From the NCBI GenBank assembly GCA_018066865.1, contig JAGPVT010000044.1, positions 1 to 32,708 of the forward strand: a DNA stretch of 32,708 nucleotides, given 5' to 3'. Of the stretch, positions 8,308 to 16,284 are shown in pieces. This stretch comes from Marinobacter sp. (GTDB taxonomy: Bacteria > Pseudomonadota > Gammaproteobacteria > Pseudomonadales > Oleiphilaceae). The notes beneath the pieces are model-generated. The model saw only the letters and a list, made by a program, of their open reading frames with translations. It searched no databases and was not told the DNA's origin. The first letter of the stretch is position 1. Each line of letters starts with the position of its first letter. A program made the translations under genes and the position numbers.

Positions 8308-10356
8308 ATGAATAACTACAAATCTACATTTCTCTTTTTGAGCGGACTAATAACACTCCCATTCACAATGACAGCTCATGGGCAATCTGCCGCCGACATA
8401 GTAGTGACGGCTCCAGTGATGGAGCGTGCTTTATATGAAACACCGGCTGCCATGTCGATCGTTCAGCAGGACGCCATTCATAAAGGCCAGCCCAGGTTAA
8501 AACTGGATGAGACTCTGGGCCAGGTTCCGGGCATTTTTCTACAAAATCAGGAGAACTACGCCCAAGGCGAACGCATAGCCATACGTGGATTTGGAGCGCG
8601 AGCACCTTTTGGCGTTCGCGGCATTACGGTTGTGGTTGATGGCATTCCTTACACGCTGCCGGATGGCCAGGCACAGCTGGACGCTATCGATCTGGATAGC
8701 GCCGAGCGCCTCGAAGTTATCCGGGGGCCGGCCTCCGTTCTGTATGGGAACGCAGCGGGTGGCGTTATCAGCATAACCACCTCAGACGGGCGCCATAAAT
8801 CCGATGAAACATCGGTTCGCGTCACCGGCGGAAGCGATAGCTTTGGCAAGATCTCAGTAAAAAACAGCCAAAACAACGGCGCCTGGTCACACAGCGTAAG
8901 CGCTTCTGCGCTCAACTATGAAGGTTATCGCGATAATGCCAAGGTCGAAAAATACCTGCTGAACACCAAGCTACGCAGGGAACTTGGCAGCGATCGTTCA
9001 CTGACTGCCATTATAAACCTGCTACAGAATCCTCGTTCGGAGGATCCGGGTGCGCTTACCGCCGAGCAAGTGGAAGCCGACAGATCCCAGGCCGGGCGTT
9101 TTACAGAAGATTACGGCACGGGGCAAACCGTCGATCAACAAGTGTTTGGTCTGCAATATCAGGATCTTTCTGCAGGTTCAGGCGAGTTCCGGGCCAAAAC
9201 ATTCTATCTGCGCAGGAACTTTGAGCAGCAGCTGCCCTACCCCGGTGACAGCCGCATCGATTACGATCGGGATTATTTTGGAGCAAGGGCTGATTATCGA
9301 CAGTCGCTTGAACTCTCAGGATTTCCTTTTCGCTATGTCACGGGTGTGGAAGCCCGTGAGCAACGGGATGACCGTATCCGCCGTCAAATGAGCTTCGCCG
9401 GTGATCTGCAAGGGCTGACTGCAGATGAATTACAAACGGCAACGACTTTGGGCGCCTTTGCGCAAGGCGACCTGAGCCTTACCGATCAATTGACCCTGTC
9501 GGTTGGCGGTCGTTTCGATCGAACTCGTCTTAAGGTTGAAGATGATTTTTCAGCGGATGGTGACCAAAGCGGGAGCCGGACGTTCAGGGAATGGAGCGGA
9601 TCTGCGGGTTTGAGCTATCGTTACCTGCCATTCCACCAGGCATATGCCAATATCAGCACGGCCTTCGAGACGCCGACATTCTCGGAGTTTGCCGACCCAT
9701 CTGGAGTGGGCGGGCTCAATCCGGAGACCGAACCGCAAAAGTCTCTAAATCATGAACTGGGGCTGCGCGGTGAACTGAGCAACGGCATTGATTATGACCT
9801 CACGCTGTTCTGGGTTGATGTTCGCGATGAACTGATCCCCTATGAGTTGCCGGGGCCCGATGACCGGACTTTCTACCGCAATGCCGGGGATACAACACGC
9901 AAAGGCATCGAGGCGGCGGCCGGCTGGCTTATTTCACCGAGCTGGCGTACAGAAACCGCACTCACTCTGGCCAGCTACGAGTTTGATACATACCGTTCTG
10001 GAAGCGACCGTTACGATGGCAACCGATTACCTGGCCTGCCCGAGCAGGTTTGGTCCAACCGACTGACATGGCAAGGCTTAGGCGGCACTTTTGCCACACT
10101 GGAGGCTCGTTATATCGGAGATATAGTCGCAGACAATGCCAATGAGGTAAAAGTCGACGATTACTGGCTGGTAAACCTGCGGGGCGGAAACACCCTATAC
10201 GCCGGCAGAAATCTTCTTCTGAAAGGTTTTGCGGGCATTCGCAATCTGGGCGATAAGGATCACTTCGCTAACGTTCGCATTAACGCCAGCAATGACCGGT
10301 ACTTTGAGCCCGCCGCAGGGCGCACCTGGTACGCTGGGCTCGAGTTTGTTTTCTGA
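8308..10356 (+). CDS. TonB-dependent outer-membrane receptor
   Basis: A 682-residue outer-membrane receptor. It has a signal peptide (about 1-26, ending near AHGQS) and a TonB-box-like segment ADIVVTAP just after it. The plug domain follows, with PGIFLQNQ, IAIRGFGARAPFGVRG, VVVDGIPYTLPDGQ and RLEVIRGPASVLYGNAAGGVI. The rest is a beta-barrel rich in aromatic, alternating strands, and the last residue is phenylalanine (GLEFVF), as expected for barrel insertion. The plug resembles siderophore or iron-chelate receptors of the FecA kind, but the substrate cannot be told from sequence. No siderophore, TonB or ABC genes adjoin it, and I see no clear Fur box in the 164 bases upstream (8144-8307). It ends 31 bases before the convergent thioesterase gene. 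Confidence 0.92.
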   Translation: MNNYKSTFLFLSGLITLPFTMTAHGQSAADIVVTAPVMERALYETPAAMSIVQQDAIHKGQPRLKLDETLGQVPGIFLQNQENYAQGERIAIRGFGARAPFGVRGITVVVDGIPYTLPDGQAQLDAIDLDSAERLEVIRGPASVLYGNAAGGVISITTSDGRHKSDETSVRVTGGSDSFGKISVKNSQNNGAWSHSVSASALNYEGYRDNAKVEKYLLNTKLRRELGSDRSLTAIINLLQNPRSEDPGALTAEQVEADRSQAGRFTEDYGTGQTVDQQVFGLQYQDLSAGSGEFRAKTFYLRRNFEQQLPYPGDSRIDYDRDYFGARADYRQSLELSGFPFRYVTGVEAREQRDDRIRRQMSFAGDLQGLTADELQTATTLGAFAQGDLSLTDQLTLSVGGRFDRTRLKVEDDFSADGDQSGSRTFREWSGSAGLSYRYLPFHQAYANISTAFETPTFSEFADPSGVGGLNPETEPQKSLNHELGLRGELSNGIDYDLTLFWVDVRDELIPYELPGPDDRTFYRNAGDTTRKGIEAAAGWLISPSWRTETALTLASYEFDTYRSGSDRYDGNRLPGLPEQVWSNRLTWQGLGGTFATLEARYIGDIVADNANEVKVDDYWLVNLRGGNTLYAGRNLLLKGFAGIRNLGDKDHFANVRINASNDRYFEPAAGRTWYAGLEFVF

Positions 10357-10387
10357 ACACCGCGCTGAGGCCCGCAAACCAAGCTCA

Positions 10388-10873
10388 TTATACCTTTGGG
10401 GCTTCCAGTGCTTTGTAACGCTCCGCCAACTCAGCACGAATCGCACGACGTTGCTGGCCGTTAGCGAAGCGTCTGATTTCATCAGGAGTACGTGGCTCCA
10501 GTTTTGGCACTTTCACTGTTGCCCCGGTCTCATCAACCGCCACCATAGTAAAAAAGCAACTATTGGTATGTCTGACCAGCCTTTCATTGATGTTTTCCGT
10601 GACGACTTTTATACCCACCTCCATTGAGGTGTTTCCTGCGTAGTTTACACTCGCCAGAAAAGTCACCAGCTCGCCGACATGAACAGGCTGACGAAAGGTC
10701 ACCTGGTCAACCGACAGGGTAACGACATAATTACCTGCATAACGGCTGGCACACGCATAGGCCACTTCATCCAGGTATTTAAGCAGCGTGCCGCCGTGAA
10801 CATTGCCAGAAAAGTTGGCTTTATCAGGCGTCATTAAAACAGTCATTGTCAGCGTTGCTGAACCAAGAGCCAT
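10388..10873 (-). CDS. Acyl-CoA thioesterase (hotdog fold, YciA-like)
   Basis: A 161-residue cytoplasmic thioesterase that hydrolyses acyl-CoA to free acid and CoA. The hotdog signature GNVHGGTLLKYLDEVA (23-38) is clear, with the catalytic aspartate D35. The later segments VDQVTFRQPVHVGELV and TSMEVGIKVVTENI are typical of the YciA/acyl-CoA hydrolase group. A charged C-terminal tail rich in Arg and Ala (about 125-161) follows. The start is ATG 10873, with AAGAGA just upstream. The decayed transporter frame runs 25 bases into this start region, so the thioesterase may once have been translated behind an intact transporter gene. Confidence 0.9.
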   Translation of the reverse strand: MALGSATLTMTVLMTPDKANFSGNVHGGTLLKYLDEVAYACASRYAGNYVVTLSVDQVTFRQPVHVGELVTFLASVNYAGNTSMEVGIKVVTENINERLVRHTNSCFFTMVAVDETGATVKVPKLEPRTPDEIRRFANGQQRRAIRAELAERYKALEAPKV

Positions 10874-11595
10874 AGTGTTCTCTTAATAGATGAACCGCAG
10901 AGTTGACCCTCAGAATCAGCGATAGTGCGACCATCGTCAACCGCAATATCAATAGTGGAACCTAGCCCGCTTCCACCACTGGCTCTGCCGCAGCCCAGCG
11001 TGAGCTTCGCTGCGACAACGAGCATTTGAAAACCACTTCGGGTCAGCACATGTACCCGCTCGTGAATTAATCGATTGGTTAGCATAAAAGCCGCATAACA
11101 CAACATGGCACACAGTGCGTAAAACAGACCAATCGATTCTTCCTTTCGCCCTGTCAGGTTAAAATTGAACTCCATCATCATCGCAAAGCCAAACAGCGCC
11201 ACGCCTATCAAAGCTGCGCTGAGTCCTGATAACCGCTCGCCCATAAAAAAGTGTGCAACCGTGGACGCTGTAACAGGGGCCAGATACAACAACATAACCG
11301 CGTTCGCCATGCCGGTGTAATTCAAAGCCATGACATAAAAGACCACAAAGCATGCGAGAAACGCGCCTGTCACCAAAACTTTAATGCCAGACCAGGTAAA
11401 TATTTTATCTTTCTGGCCTGTAAGCAGAAGGAAGAAACCCATTAAAACGGCGCCAATAAACAGGCGATAAAACGTAACCGTTTCGGCACTGACATCAGCG
11501 TAAACAGCAACCGCGCCAATTGTGCCCATGAAAAGGGCAGAAAGAACGGCGGCCTAAAAAAGCAACGAATCTGATTTCCTGATAGAATGGGCTGT
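10849..11595 (-). pseudogene. Decayed EamA/DMT-family transporter
   Basis: The frame 11529 to 10849 encodes 226 residues whose first ~165 are a good EamA half: GTIGAVAVYADVSAETVTFYR, several hydrophobic helices, MANAVMLLYLAPV, FFMGERLS and then RSGFQMLVVAA. After about 11010 the sequence loses all membrane character (KLTLGCGRASGGSGLGSTID and on), so the second EamA domain of a normal ~300-residue, 10-helix protein is absent. Upstream of ATG 11529 the same frame continues the family pattern as DSLLF, stop, AAVLSALF, where the stop is an amber codon at 11554-11556. No ribosome site precedes 11529, and no usual start codon lies in frame further up. The gene therefore looks broken at both ends. 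A functional short half-transporter is possible but less likely. Confidence 0.65.
11580..11588 (+). promoter_or_regulatory. Possible extended -10 promoter for dusA
   Basis: TGATAGAAT fits an extended -10 box (TGnTATAAT with one change), about 80 bases before the dusA start. No good -35 box is found 16-18 bases upstream, so support is modest. Confidence 0.3.
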
Positions 11596-11667
11596 TCAAA
11601 CGCAGCCTTCAGGCCACAAGCCTGCCTTCGAGTTATGACCACACAATCGGTCAGAATTGAGCATTAA

Positions 11668-12708
11668 ATGACCAAAAACGCATCTTCAGTAAACACCGGG
11701 TTCGAACCATCCCGCCGCTTCTGCGTGGCGCCAATGATGGATTGGACTACCCCGCAATATCGCTACCTTGCCCGCCTGTTGAGCCGGCATACCCTTCTCT
11801 ACACCGAGATGGTCACTACAGGAGCGCTGATTCACGGAGATACTGAGCGGTTTTTGCATCACAATCCGGCCGAATACCCGCTGGCACTCCAGCTTGGCGG
11901 CAGTGATGCAGGTGAGCTGGCCCATTGTGCTCGGTTGGCGGAGCAGTTTGGTTTCAGCGAGGTAAATCTGAACGTTGGCTGCCCCAGCGACCGGGTTCAG
12001 AACAACATGATCGGGGCGTGCCTGATGGCACATCCGGATAAAGTGGCAGCAGGCGTCAAAGCGATGATTGAAGCCACGCAGCTTCCGGTTACCGTCAAGC
12101 ACCGTATCGGCATTAATGGCCAGGAATCCTGGGACGATCTTTGCGAGTTTGTGGACAAGGTAAGCGCCGCCGGATGCCGGACATTCATCGTGCATGCCCG
12201 CATTGCCGTACTTGAAGGCCTGAGCCCCAAGGAAAACCGGGACATTCCGCCGTTAAAGTACGATTGGGTGTACCGCTTGAAGCAGAAATACCCGCACCTT
12301 GAGATCGTTATCAACGGCGGCATAAAAACCTTTGAAGAGTGCCGTGAACATTTGAGGCACACCGATGGCGTGATGCTTGGCCGCGAGGCTTACCACAACC
12401 CCTGGCTTCTGGCGGGCGTGGATCCGGAGTTTTTTGATTGCGAGGCCGCCACGACCTCTCGCCATAAGGCCCTCAGGGCCATGTACCCGTTTATCCAGAA
12501 CGAGCTGGAGCGCGGAGTTTTCCTCGGCCACATATCCCGGCATTTGCTGGGGCTTTTTCACGGTGTACCCGGCGGTCGCCAGTTCCGTCGTTATATCAGC
12601 GAAAATGCTCATAAGTCCGGCGCAGGGCTGGAGGTCATTGAGACCGCTCTGGAGAAGGTTCACGAACCCGCGCAGCCTGTGTTAAATGAAGAGACAACCA
12701 GCGCCTGA
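11668..12708 (+). CDS. dusA: tRNA-dihydrouridine(20/20a) synthase DusA
   Basis: A 346-residue flavin enzyme that reduces uridines 20/20a in the D-loop of tRNAs using NADPH. The N-terminal FMN-barrel start RFCVAPMMDWTTPQYRYLAR, the TEMVTTGALIHGD segment, LQLGGSD, and the catalytic-site stretch VNLNVGCPSDRVQNNMIGACLM are all diagnostic of DusA. VKHRIGI, FIVHAR, PPLKYDWVY, INGGI and VMLGREAYHNPWLL complete the barrel, and a helical C-terminal RNA-binding domain follows (about 255-346). The start ATG 11668 leads into a short hydrophilic stretch before the barrel. It is divergent from the transporter remnant and followed by transaldolase, which has its own promoter. Confidence 0.96.
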   Translation: MTKNASSVNTGFEPSRRFCVAPMMDWTTPQYRYLARLLSRHTLLYTEMVTTGALIHGDTERFLHHNPAEYPLALQLGGSDAGELAHCARLAEQFGFSEVNLNVGCPSDRVQNNMIGACLMAHPDKVAAGVKAMIEATQLPVTVKHRIGINGQESWDDLCEFVDKVSAAGCRTFIVHARIAVLEGLSPKENRDIPPLKYDWVYRLKQKYPHLEIVINGGIKTFEECREHLRHTDGVMLGREAYHNPWLLAGVDPEFFDCEAATTSRHKALRAMYPFIQNELERGVFLGHISRHLLGLFHGVPGGRQFRRYISENAHKSGAGLEVIETALEKVHEPAQPVLNEETTSA

Positions 12709-12764
12709 CCGCGACCTTGACGCTTTATTGCCAGAACCTTACTTTTTGCTGCCTTGTTCCTGTC

Positions 12765-12793
12765 TTTACAGCCCGCTATTGTAGACTTATAAC
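12765..12793 (+). promoter_or_regulatory. Sigma-70 promoter of transaldolase gene
   Basis: TTTACA (12765-12770) and TATAAC (12788-12793) are spaced by 17 bases, each one or two changes from consensus. The predicted start of transcription is near 12800, about 48 bases before the transaldolase ATG. Confidence 0.6.
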
Positions 12794-12818
12794 CAGCACC
12801 CGGGATTCGGATGTGCTG
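12794..12818 (+). other. Inverted repeat at the start of the tal leader
   Basis: CAGCAC (12794-12799) pairs with GTGCTG (12813-12818), and inside it CCG pairs with CGG around a five-base loop with a two-base bulge. It sits right after the -10 box, so it could be either an operator at the transcription start or a 5' leader hairpin. No T-run follows, so it is not an intrinsic terminator. Confidence 0.35.
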
Positions 12819-12847
12819 ATACAACATCAACCCGGACGACAGTACGA

Positions 12848-13816
12848 ATGGCCAATAAACTCGAACAATTGAAGACGATGACGACAGTAGTCGCAGACAC
12901 CGGCGATATCGATGCCATCGCCCAATGGCGACCGCAGGATGCGACAACAAACCCTTCATTGTTGCTCAAAGCAGCCGCTTCAGATGCCTACCGCCCTATG
13001 CTGGCAAAGGCGGTCGCCATGGCCCGAAAACAAGGCGGCTCCGATGCCGAGCAGTTAACGGTGGCAACCGATATGTTGGCAGTTCTGGCGGGCCAGGAAA
13101 TACTCAGTCTGATTCCGGGCGTGGTTTCAACGGAAGTCGATGCTCGATTGTCATTCGATACCGAGGCCACGCTCAAGCGCGCACGCCGCCTTATAGAGCT
13201 CTATGACCAGCAGGGAGTCGATACCCGCCGGGTTCTGATCAAGATTGCATCCACCTGGGAAGGCATTCGCGCGGCGGAGATACTTGAACAGGAAGGCATC
13301 CGCTGCAATCTCACGCTGCTGTTCTCATTTGTACAGGCAGCCGCTTGCGCTCAAGCCGGGGCGTTCCTGATCTCGCCTTTTGTGGGTCGTATACTGGACT
13401 GGCACCTTGCCAGCAGCGGGCGGGACCAATTCTCCGCTGCCGAGGATCCCGGTGTGCTTGCAGTCGCCCGCATCTATAATTACTACAAGGCCAATGGCTA
13501 CAGCACGGTGGTTATGGGCGCGAGTTTCCGTAATACCGGGGAGATCGAAATGCTGGCAGGCTGTGACCGCCTCACCATCAGCCCTGCGTTGTTGCAGGAG
13601 CTGCAGGACGACAACGGAAGCCTGGAACAGAGACTCTCTGCTGATGGCGCAAGTTCGCATGACGGTTTCGGAATCCTGGATGAAAAGCGGTTTCGCTGGG
13701 ACAGCAACGAAGATGCCATGGCCACTGAAAAACTGGCAGACGGCATTCGTCGCTTCACCGTCGACCAGATTGAACTGGAGGGCCAGGTTCGCCAACTGGC
13801 CAGTAAAGCGGCCTGA
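12848..13816 (+). CDS. tal: Transaldolase
   Basis: A 322-residue class I transaldolase of the TalB type (E. coli 317 residues), linking the pentose phosphate pathway to glycolysis by moving a dihydroxyacetone unit. The conserved N-terminal VVADTGD places D17, [11 protein letters not shown] follows, and [12 protein letters not shown] places E96. The Schiff-base lysine is K132 in [16 protein letters not shown], at the same number as in E. coli. [33 protein letters not shown] is the next family signature (written here as 174-206). It has a good promoter of its own and is followed by a TerB-like gene after 64 bases. Confidence 0.97.
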   Translation: MANKLEQLKTMTTVVADTGDIDAIAQWRPQDATTNPSLLLKAAASDAYRPMLAKAVAMARKQGGSDAEQLTVATDMLAVLAGQEILSLIPGVVSTEVDARLSFDTEATLKRARRLIELYDQQGVDTRRVLIKIASTWEGIRAAEILEQEGIRCNLTLLFSFVQAAACAQAGAFLISPFVGRILDWHLASSGRDQFSAAEDPGVLAVARIYNYYKANGYSTVVMGASFRNTGEIEMLAGCDRLTISPALLQELQDDNGSLEQRLSADGASSHDGFGILDEKRFRWDSNEDAMATEKLADGIRRFTVDQIELEGQVRQLASKAA

Positions 13817-13880
13817 TATCGATGCGTCCTCAAGGCGCTTTTGATGCAGTCTAAACGCACCTCAATGCTCGTGGCAGATT

Positions 13881-14330
13881 ATGATTGAAAGCCTGAAAAA
13901 ACTGTTTAGTGCACCGGAAACAGAGCACCATAAACCCGATGCTCACCAGATTGCGATCGCTGCAACGGCCTTGATGGTGCAGCTTTCGCGAGTTGATAAC
14001 GACGAAGACGAGCGAGAGCTGCAAGCCATCGTGGACTGTGCGATAAAAGCTCATCAGTTAACCCGGGAAGAAGCGGAAGAAATCCTCAGTCACGCCCTGG
14101 ATCAGGCGGAGGATGCCACCTCGCTGTATGAGTTCACTGGGCAGATCAATGAGTATCTGGACCAGGAGAGCAAGCAGTCGCTTCTGGAAAGTATCTGGCA
14201 AGTTGCGCTCGCGGATGATCGCGTCGACAAGTACGAAGAACACCTTATTCGCCGTATGGCTGACCTGCTGCATCTTAATCATCGGGAATTCATACAGGCG
14301 CGACACAAGGCAGAGAGCGCGCGCTCCTGA
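13881..14330 (+). CDS. TerB-like family protein
   Basis: A 149-residue, all-helical, acidic cytoplasmic protein of the TerB-like superfamily. The pattern fits: a helix AATALMVQLSRVDNDEDERE with acidic residues in the loop (about 32-51), then a helix around REEAEEILSHAL, and a second repeat LLESIWQVALADDRVDKYEE (about 95-114) ending in LIRRMADLLHL. The two D-rich loops (DNDEDE and DDRVD) match the metal-binding loops of TerB. Tellurite resistance itself is not implied, as no other ter genes are nearby. It lies between transaldolase and the DAHP synthase-like gene, 24 bases before the latter, and may be cotranscribed with it. Function is unknown. Confidence 0.85.
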   Translation: MIESLKKLFSAPETEHHKPDAHQIAIAATALMVQLSRVDNDEDERELQAIVDCAIKAHQLTREEAEEILSHALDQAEDATSLYEFTGQINEYLDQESKQSLLESIWQVALADDRVDKYEEHLIRRMADLLHLNHREFIQARHKAESARS

Positions 14331-14354
14331 CCGGCACATAACAAAGGAAGCCCC

Positions 14355-15482
14355 ATGCTAGCCATTCTTCATCCCAACACGCCTCTGGACAGCGAAGCCT
14401 ATCGCCAGACGATGCACTTCCTGGAGAACCTGCCGGGTGTGACCGTGCGAGTACATGAGATTCAGGGCGTCAGTCAGCGGCTGACCGAAGTTTACCTTCT
14501 GGGCGACACCAAACCACTCGACATGGCGGAAATTGAAGCGCTGCCGGCTGTCGAGCGCGCCATCCGTATATCCGAAGACTACCGGATTCTGGGGCGTCAC
14601 CGGGATGACAAACGGCAGACAGGCTTCAGCTACAACGGCGTGGACTTCAACCAGTCCAATCTCAACATTTTTGCCGGGCTGTGCGCTGTAGACATTCCCG
14701 AGCACGTTGAAATGATGCTGAAGGCACTGGAGGAACATGGCGAAGTTTGTACCCGCATGGGAGCCTACAAGCCCCGCACCAACCCCTATTCGTTTCAGGG
14801 GCATGGTAAGGGCTGCCTGCCGTGGGTTTTCGAAAAAGCCGGCAAACACGGTATTAAAGTGATCGCCATGGAGATCACCCACGAGAGCCACATTGAGGAA
14901 ATTGATACCTGCCTGGAAAAACTCGGGCGACCAACCGGTGTCATGCTTCAGGTCGGTACCCGGAACACCCAGAACTTTGAACTGCTTAAAGCCATCGGCC
15001 GGCAAACCACCTACCCGGTTCTGCTCAAGCGTGGATTCGGTATCACTCTGAATGAATCCCTGAATGCGGCGGAATATCTGGCCAGTGAAGGCAATGCGAA
15101 CGTCATTTTCTGTTTGCGAGGCATGAAAACGGAAGCCGGCCAGCCGCACCGTAACATGGTGGATTTCGCCCATGTACCGGCTGTTAAACGGCTGACACGC
15201 ATGCCCGTCTGTGTTGACCCCTCCCACTCGGTAGGTACCCGTGAGAAGGCGCCGGATGGCATCCTGGACGTAATGCACGCAACCGCACAGGGCGTGATCG
15301 CAGGGGCCAATATGGTTCTGGTGGACTTCCACCCCAAGCCCGAGAAGGCTCTGGTAGATGGCCCGCAGGCGCTGCTGATGGATGAGTTGCCGGCCTACCT
15401 GGAAGATATACGTCTGTGTCACGATACCTGGAAAAAGCGCCAGGCTATTTATCAACGTCTGAGAGGTGAAACACCGGAATGA
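14355..15482 (+). CDS. Class I-beta DAHP synthase-like protein (divergent active-site motifs)
   Basis: A 375-residue protein whose layout matches type I-beta 3-deoxy-7-phosphoheptulonate synthases such as that of Thermotoga: a ferredoxin-like N-terminal domain (about 1-85) and a TIM barrel. Barrel motifs are MGAYKPRTNPYSFQG (135-149), VGTRNTQN (200-207), PVLLKRGF (221-228), VDPSHS (287-292) and HPKPEKAL (326-333). Several normally strict positions differ. The usual AGPCS(V)E reads AGLCAVD (107-113), keeping C110. The C-E-R-G motif reads CLRG, and the metal-binding glutamate before the HPEPEKAL-like stretch is an aspartate (D324). H291 and D335 are kept. It may be a working DAHP synthase for aromatic amino acid synthesis or a relative with a changed substrate. 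The ATG has AGGA upstream; the stop overlaps the next gene as ATGA. Confidence 0.8.
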   Translation: MLAILHPNTPLDSEAYRQTMHFLENLPGVTVRVHEIQGVSQRLTEVYLLGDTKPLDMAEIEALPAVERAIRISEDYRILGRHRDDKRQTGFSYNGVDFNQSNLNIFAGLCAVDIPEHVEMMLKALEEHGEVCTRMGAYKPRTNPYSFQGHGKGCLPWVFEKAGKHGIKVIAMEITHESHIEEIDTCLEKLGRPTGVMLQVGTRNTQNFELLKAIGRQTTYPVLLKRGFGITLNESLNAAEYLASEGNANVIFCLRGMKTEAGQPHRNMVDFAHVPAVKRLTRMPVCVDPSHSVGTREKAPDGILDVMHATAQGVIAGANMVLVDFHPKPEKALVDGPQALLMDELPAYLEDIRLCHDTWKKRQAIYQRLRGETPE

Positions 15483-16273
15483 TTGTCTACGGACACCGGG
15501 GCGCTAAAGGTGAAGCCCCAGAAAACACCCTGCCCGGATTCAACCATGCCTACCGGCAGGGCATTCGGCATTTTGAGCTGGATCTGGTGCTGTCGAAGGA
15601 TGGCAAGCCCGTACTTGTGCACGATCTTACCATCGACCGCACCACCGGCCAGAAAGGTAGTGTTAGCCAATACACGGCGGCGGAGCTGGCGGCCATGGAC
15701 GCTCGCCGGAACACAAGCACGTGGCCGGTGAGAACCGGTATACCAACACTGGAAGATTTGCTGGACCAGTTCGATGATATTGAGCACTTCCAGCTTGAGG
15801 TGAAAAAAGACTCTCACGCCAGGCTTAATGTTCTCTGCAACCGATTAACGGAAATTATCCAGCACCGCAATCTGTACCAGACAGCAGCGATCACCTCGTC
15901 AGACACCTGGTTTCTGAAAGAAATACGCAGAAGAAATAAGCGCATTCGTACGGGGTTGGTAACAGAACGGCGATTCCCGAGGCCGCTTCGCATAGCAACC
16001 GGGCTGCGTTGTGACTACTTGTGCATTAACTGGAAGCTATGCTCGCCAGAACTTGTGAAGAATGCTCACCGCAGGGAAATGCACGTCTCCTGCTGGACGG
16101 TTAACCGCATCCAGGACATGCTTCAGCTCGAAGCGATGGGAGTAGACAGCATTATCACGGATTACCCTACCAGCACGCGGATGTTCTTTGATAACCGCGA
16201 AAGCTCCTCACTCACATTACCTGGCCGTCAGGACAACAAAACGGCGGATAATGAGGCATTACCCGCCAGCTGA
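15479..16273 (+). CDS. Glycerophosphodiester phosphodiesterase
   Basis: A 264-residue GDPD-family enzyme that hydrolyses glycerophosphodiesters to glycerol-3-phosphate and an alcohol. Catalytic motifs are visible: HRG (6-8), ENT (15-17), ELD (33-35) and HD (48-49), plus QLEVKKD, SCWTVNR and GVDSIITDYP of the second half. There is no signal peptide, so it is cytoplasmic (UgpQ-like) rather than periplasmic (GlpQ-like). The last ~25 residues are a hydrophilic tail. The start overlaps the stop of the DAHP synthase-like gene by four bases (ATGA), indicating translational coupling. Its stop is 11 bases from the stop of the convergent sthA; no terminator hairpin is seen between them. Confidence 0.92.
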   Translation: MIVYGHRGAKGEAPENTLPGFNHAYRQGIRHFELDLVLSKDGKPVLVHDLTIDRTTGQKGSVSQYTAAELAAMDARRNTSTWPVRTGIPTLEDLLDQFDDIEHFQLEVKKDSHARLNVLCNRLTEIIQHRNLYQTAAITSSDTWFLKEIRRRNKRIRTGLVTERRFPRPLRIATGLRCDYLCINWKLCSPELVKNAHRREMHVSCWTVNRIQDMLQLEAMGVDSIITDYPTSTRMFFDNRESSSLTLPGRQDNKTADNEALPAS

Positions 16274-16284
16274 ACCGGGATCGT

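Noticed and set aside
10981..11020. GCAGCG/CGCTG repeat near the end of the transporter remnant as a REP-like or mobile element
   Set aside because: The arms are short, only one copy was seen in the window, and no target duplication was found.
14358..15455. 365-codon open frame on the minus strand opposite the DAHP synthase-like gene
   Set aside because: It is fully antisense to a gene with clear family motifs, and its translation shows no recognisable domain; open by codon bias.
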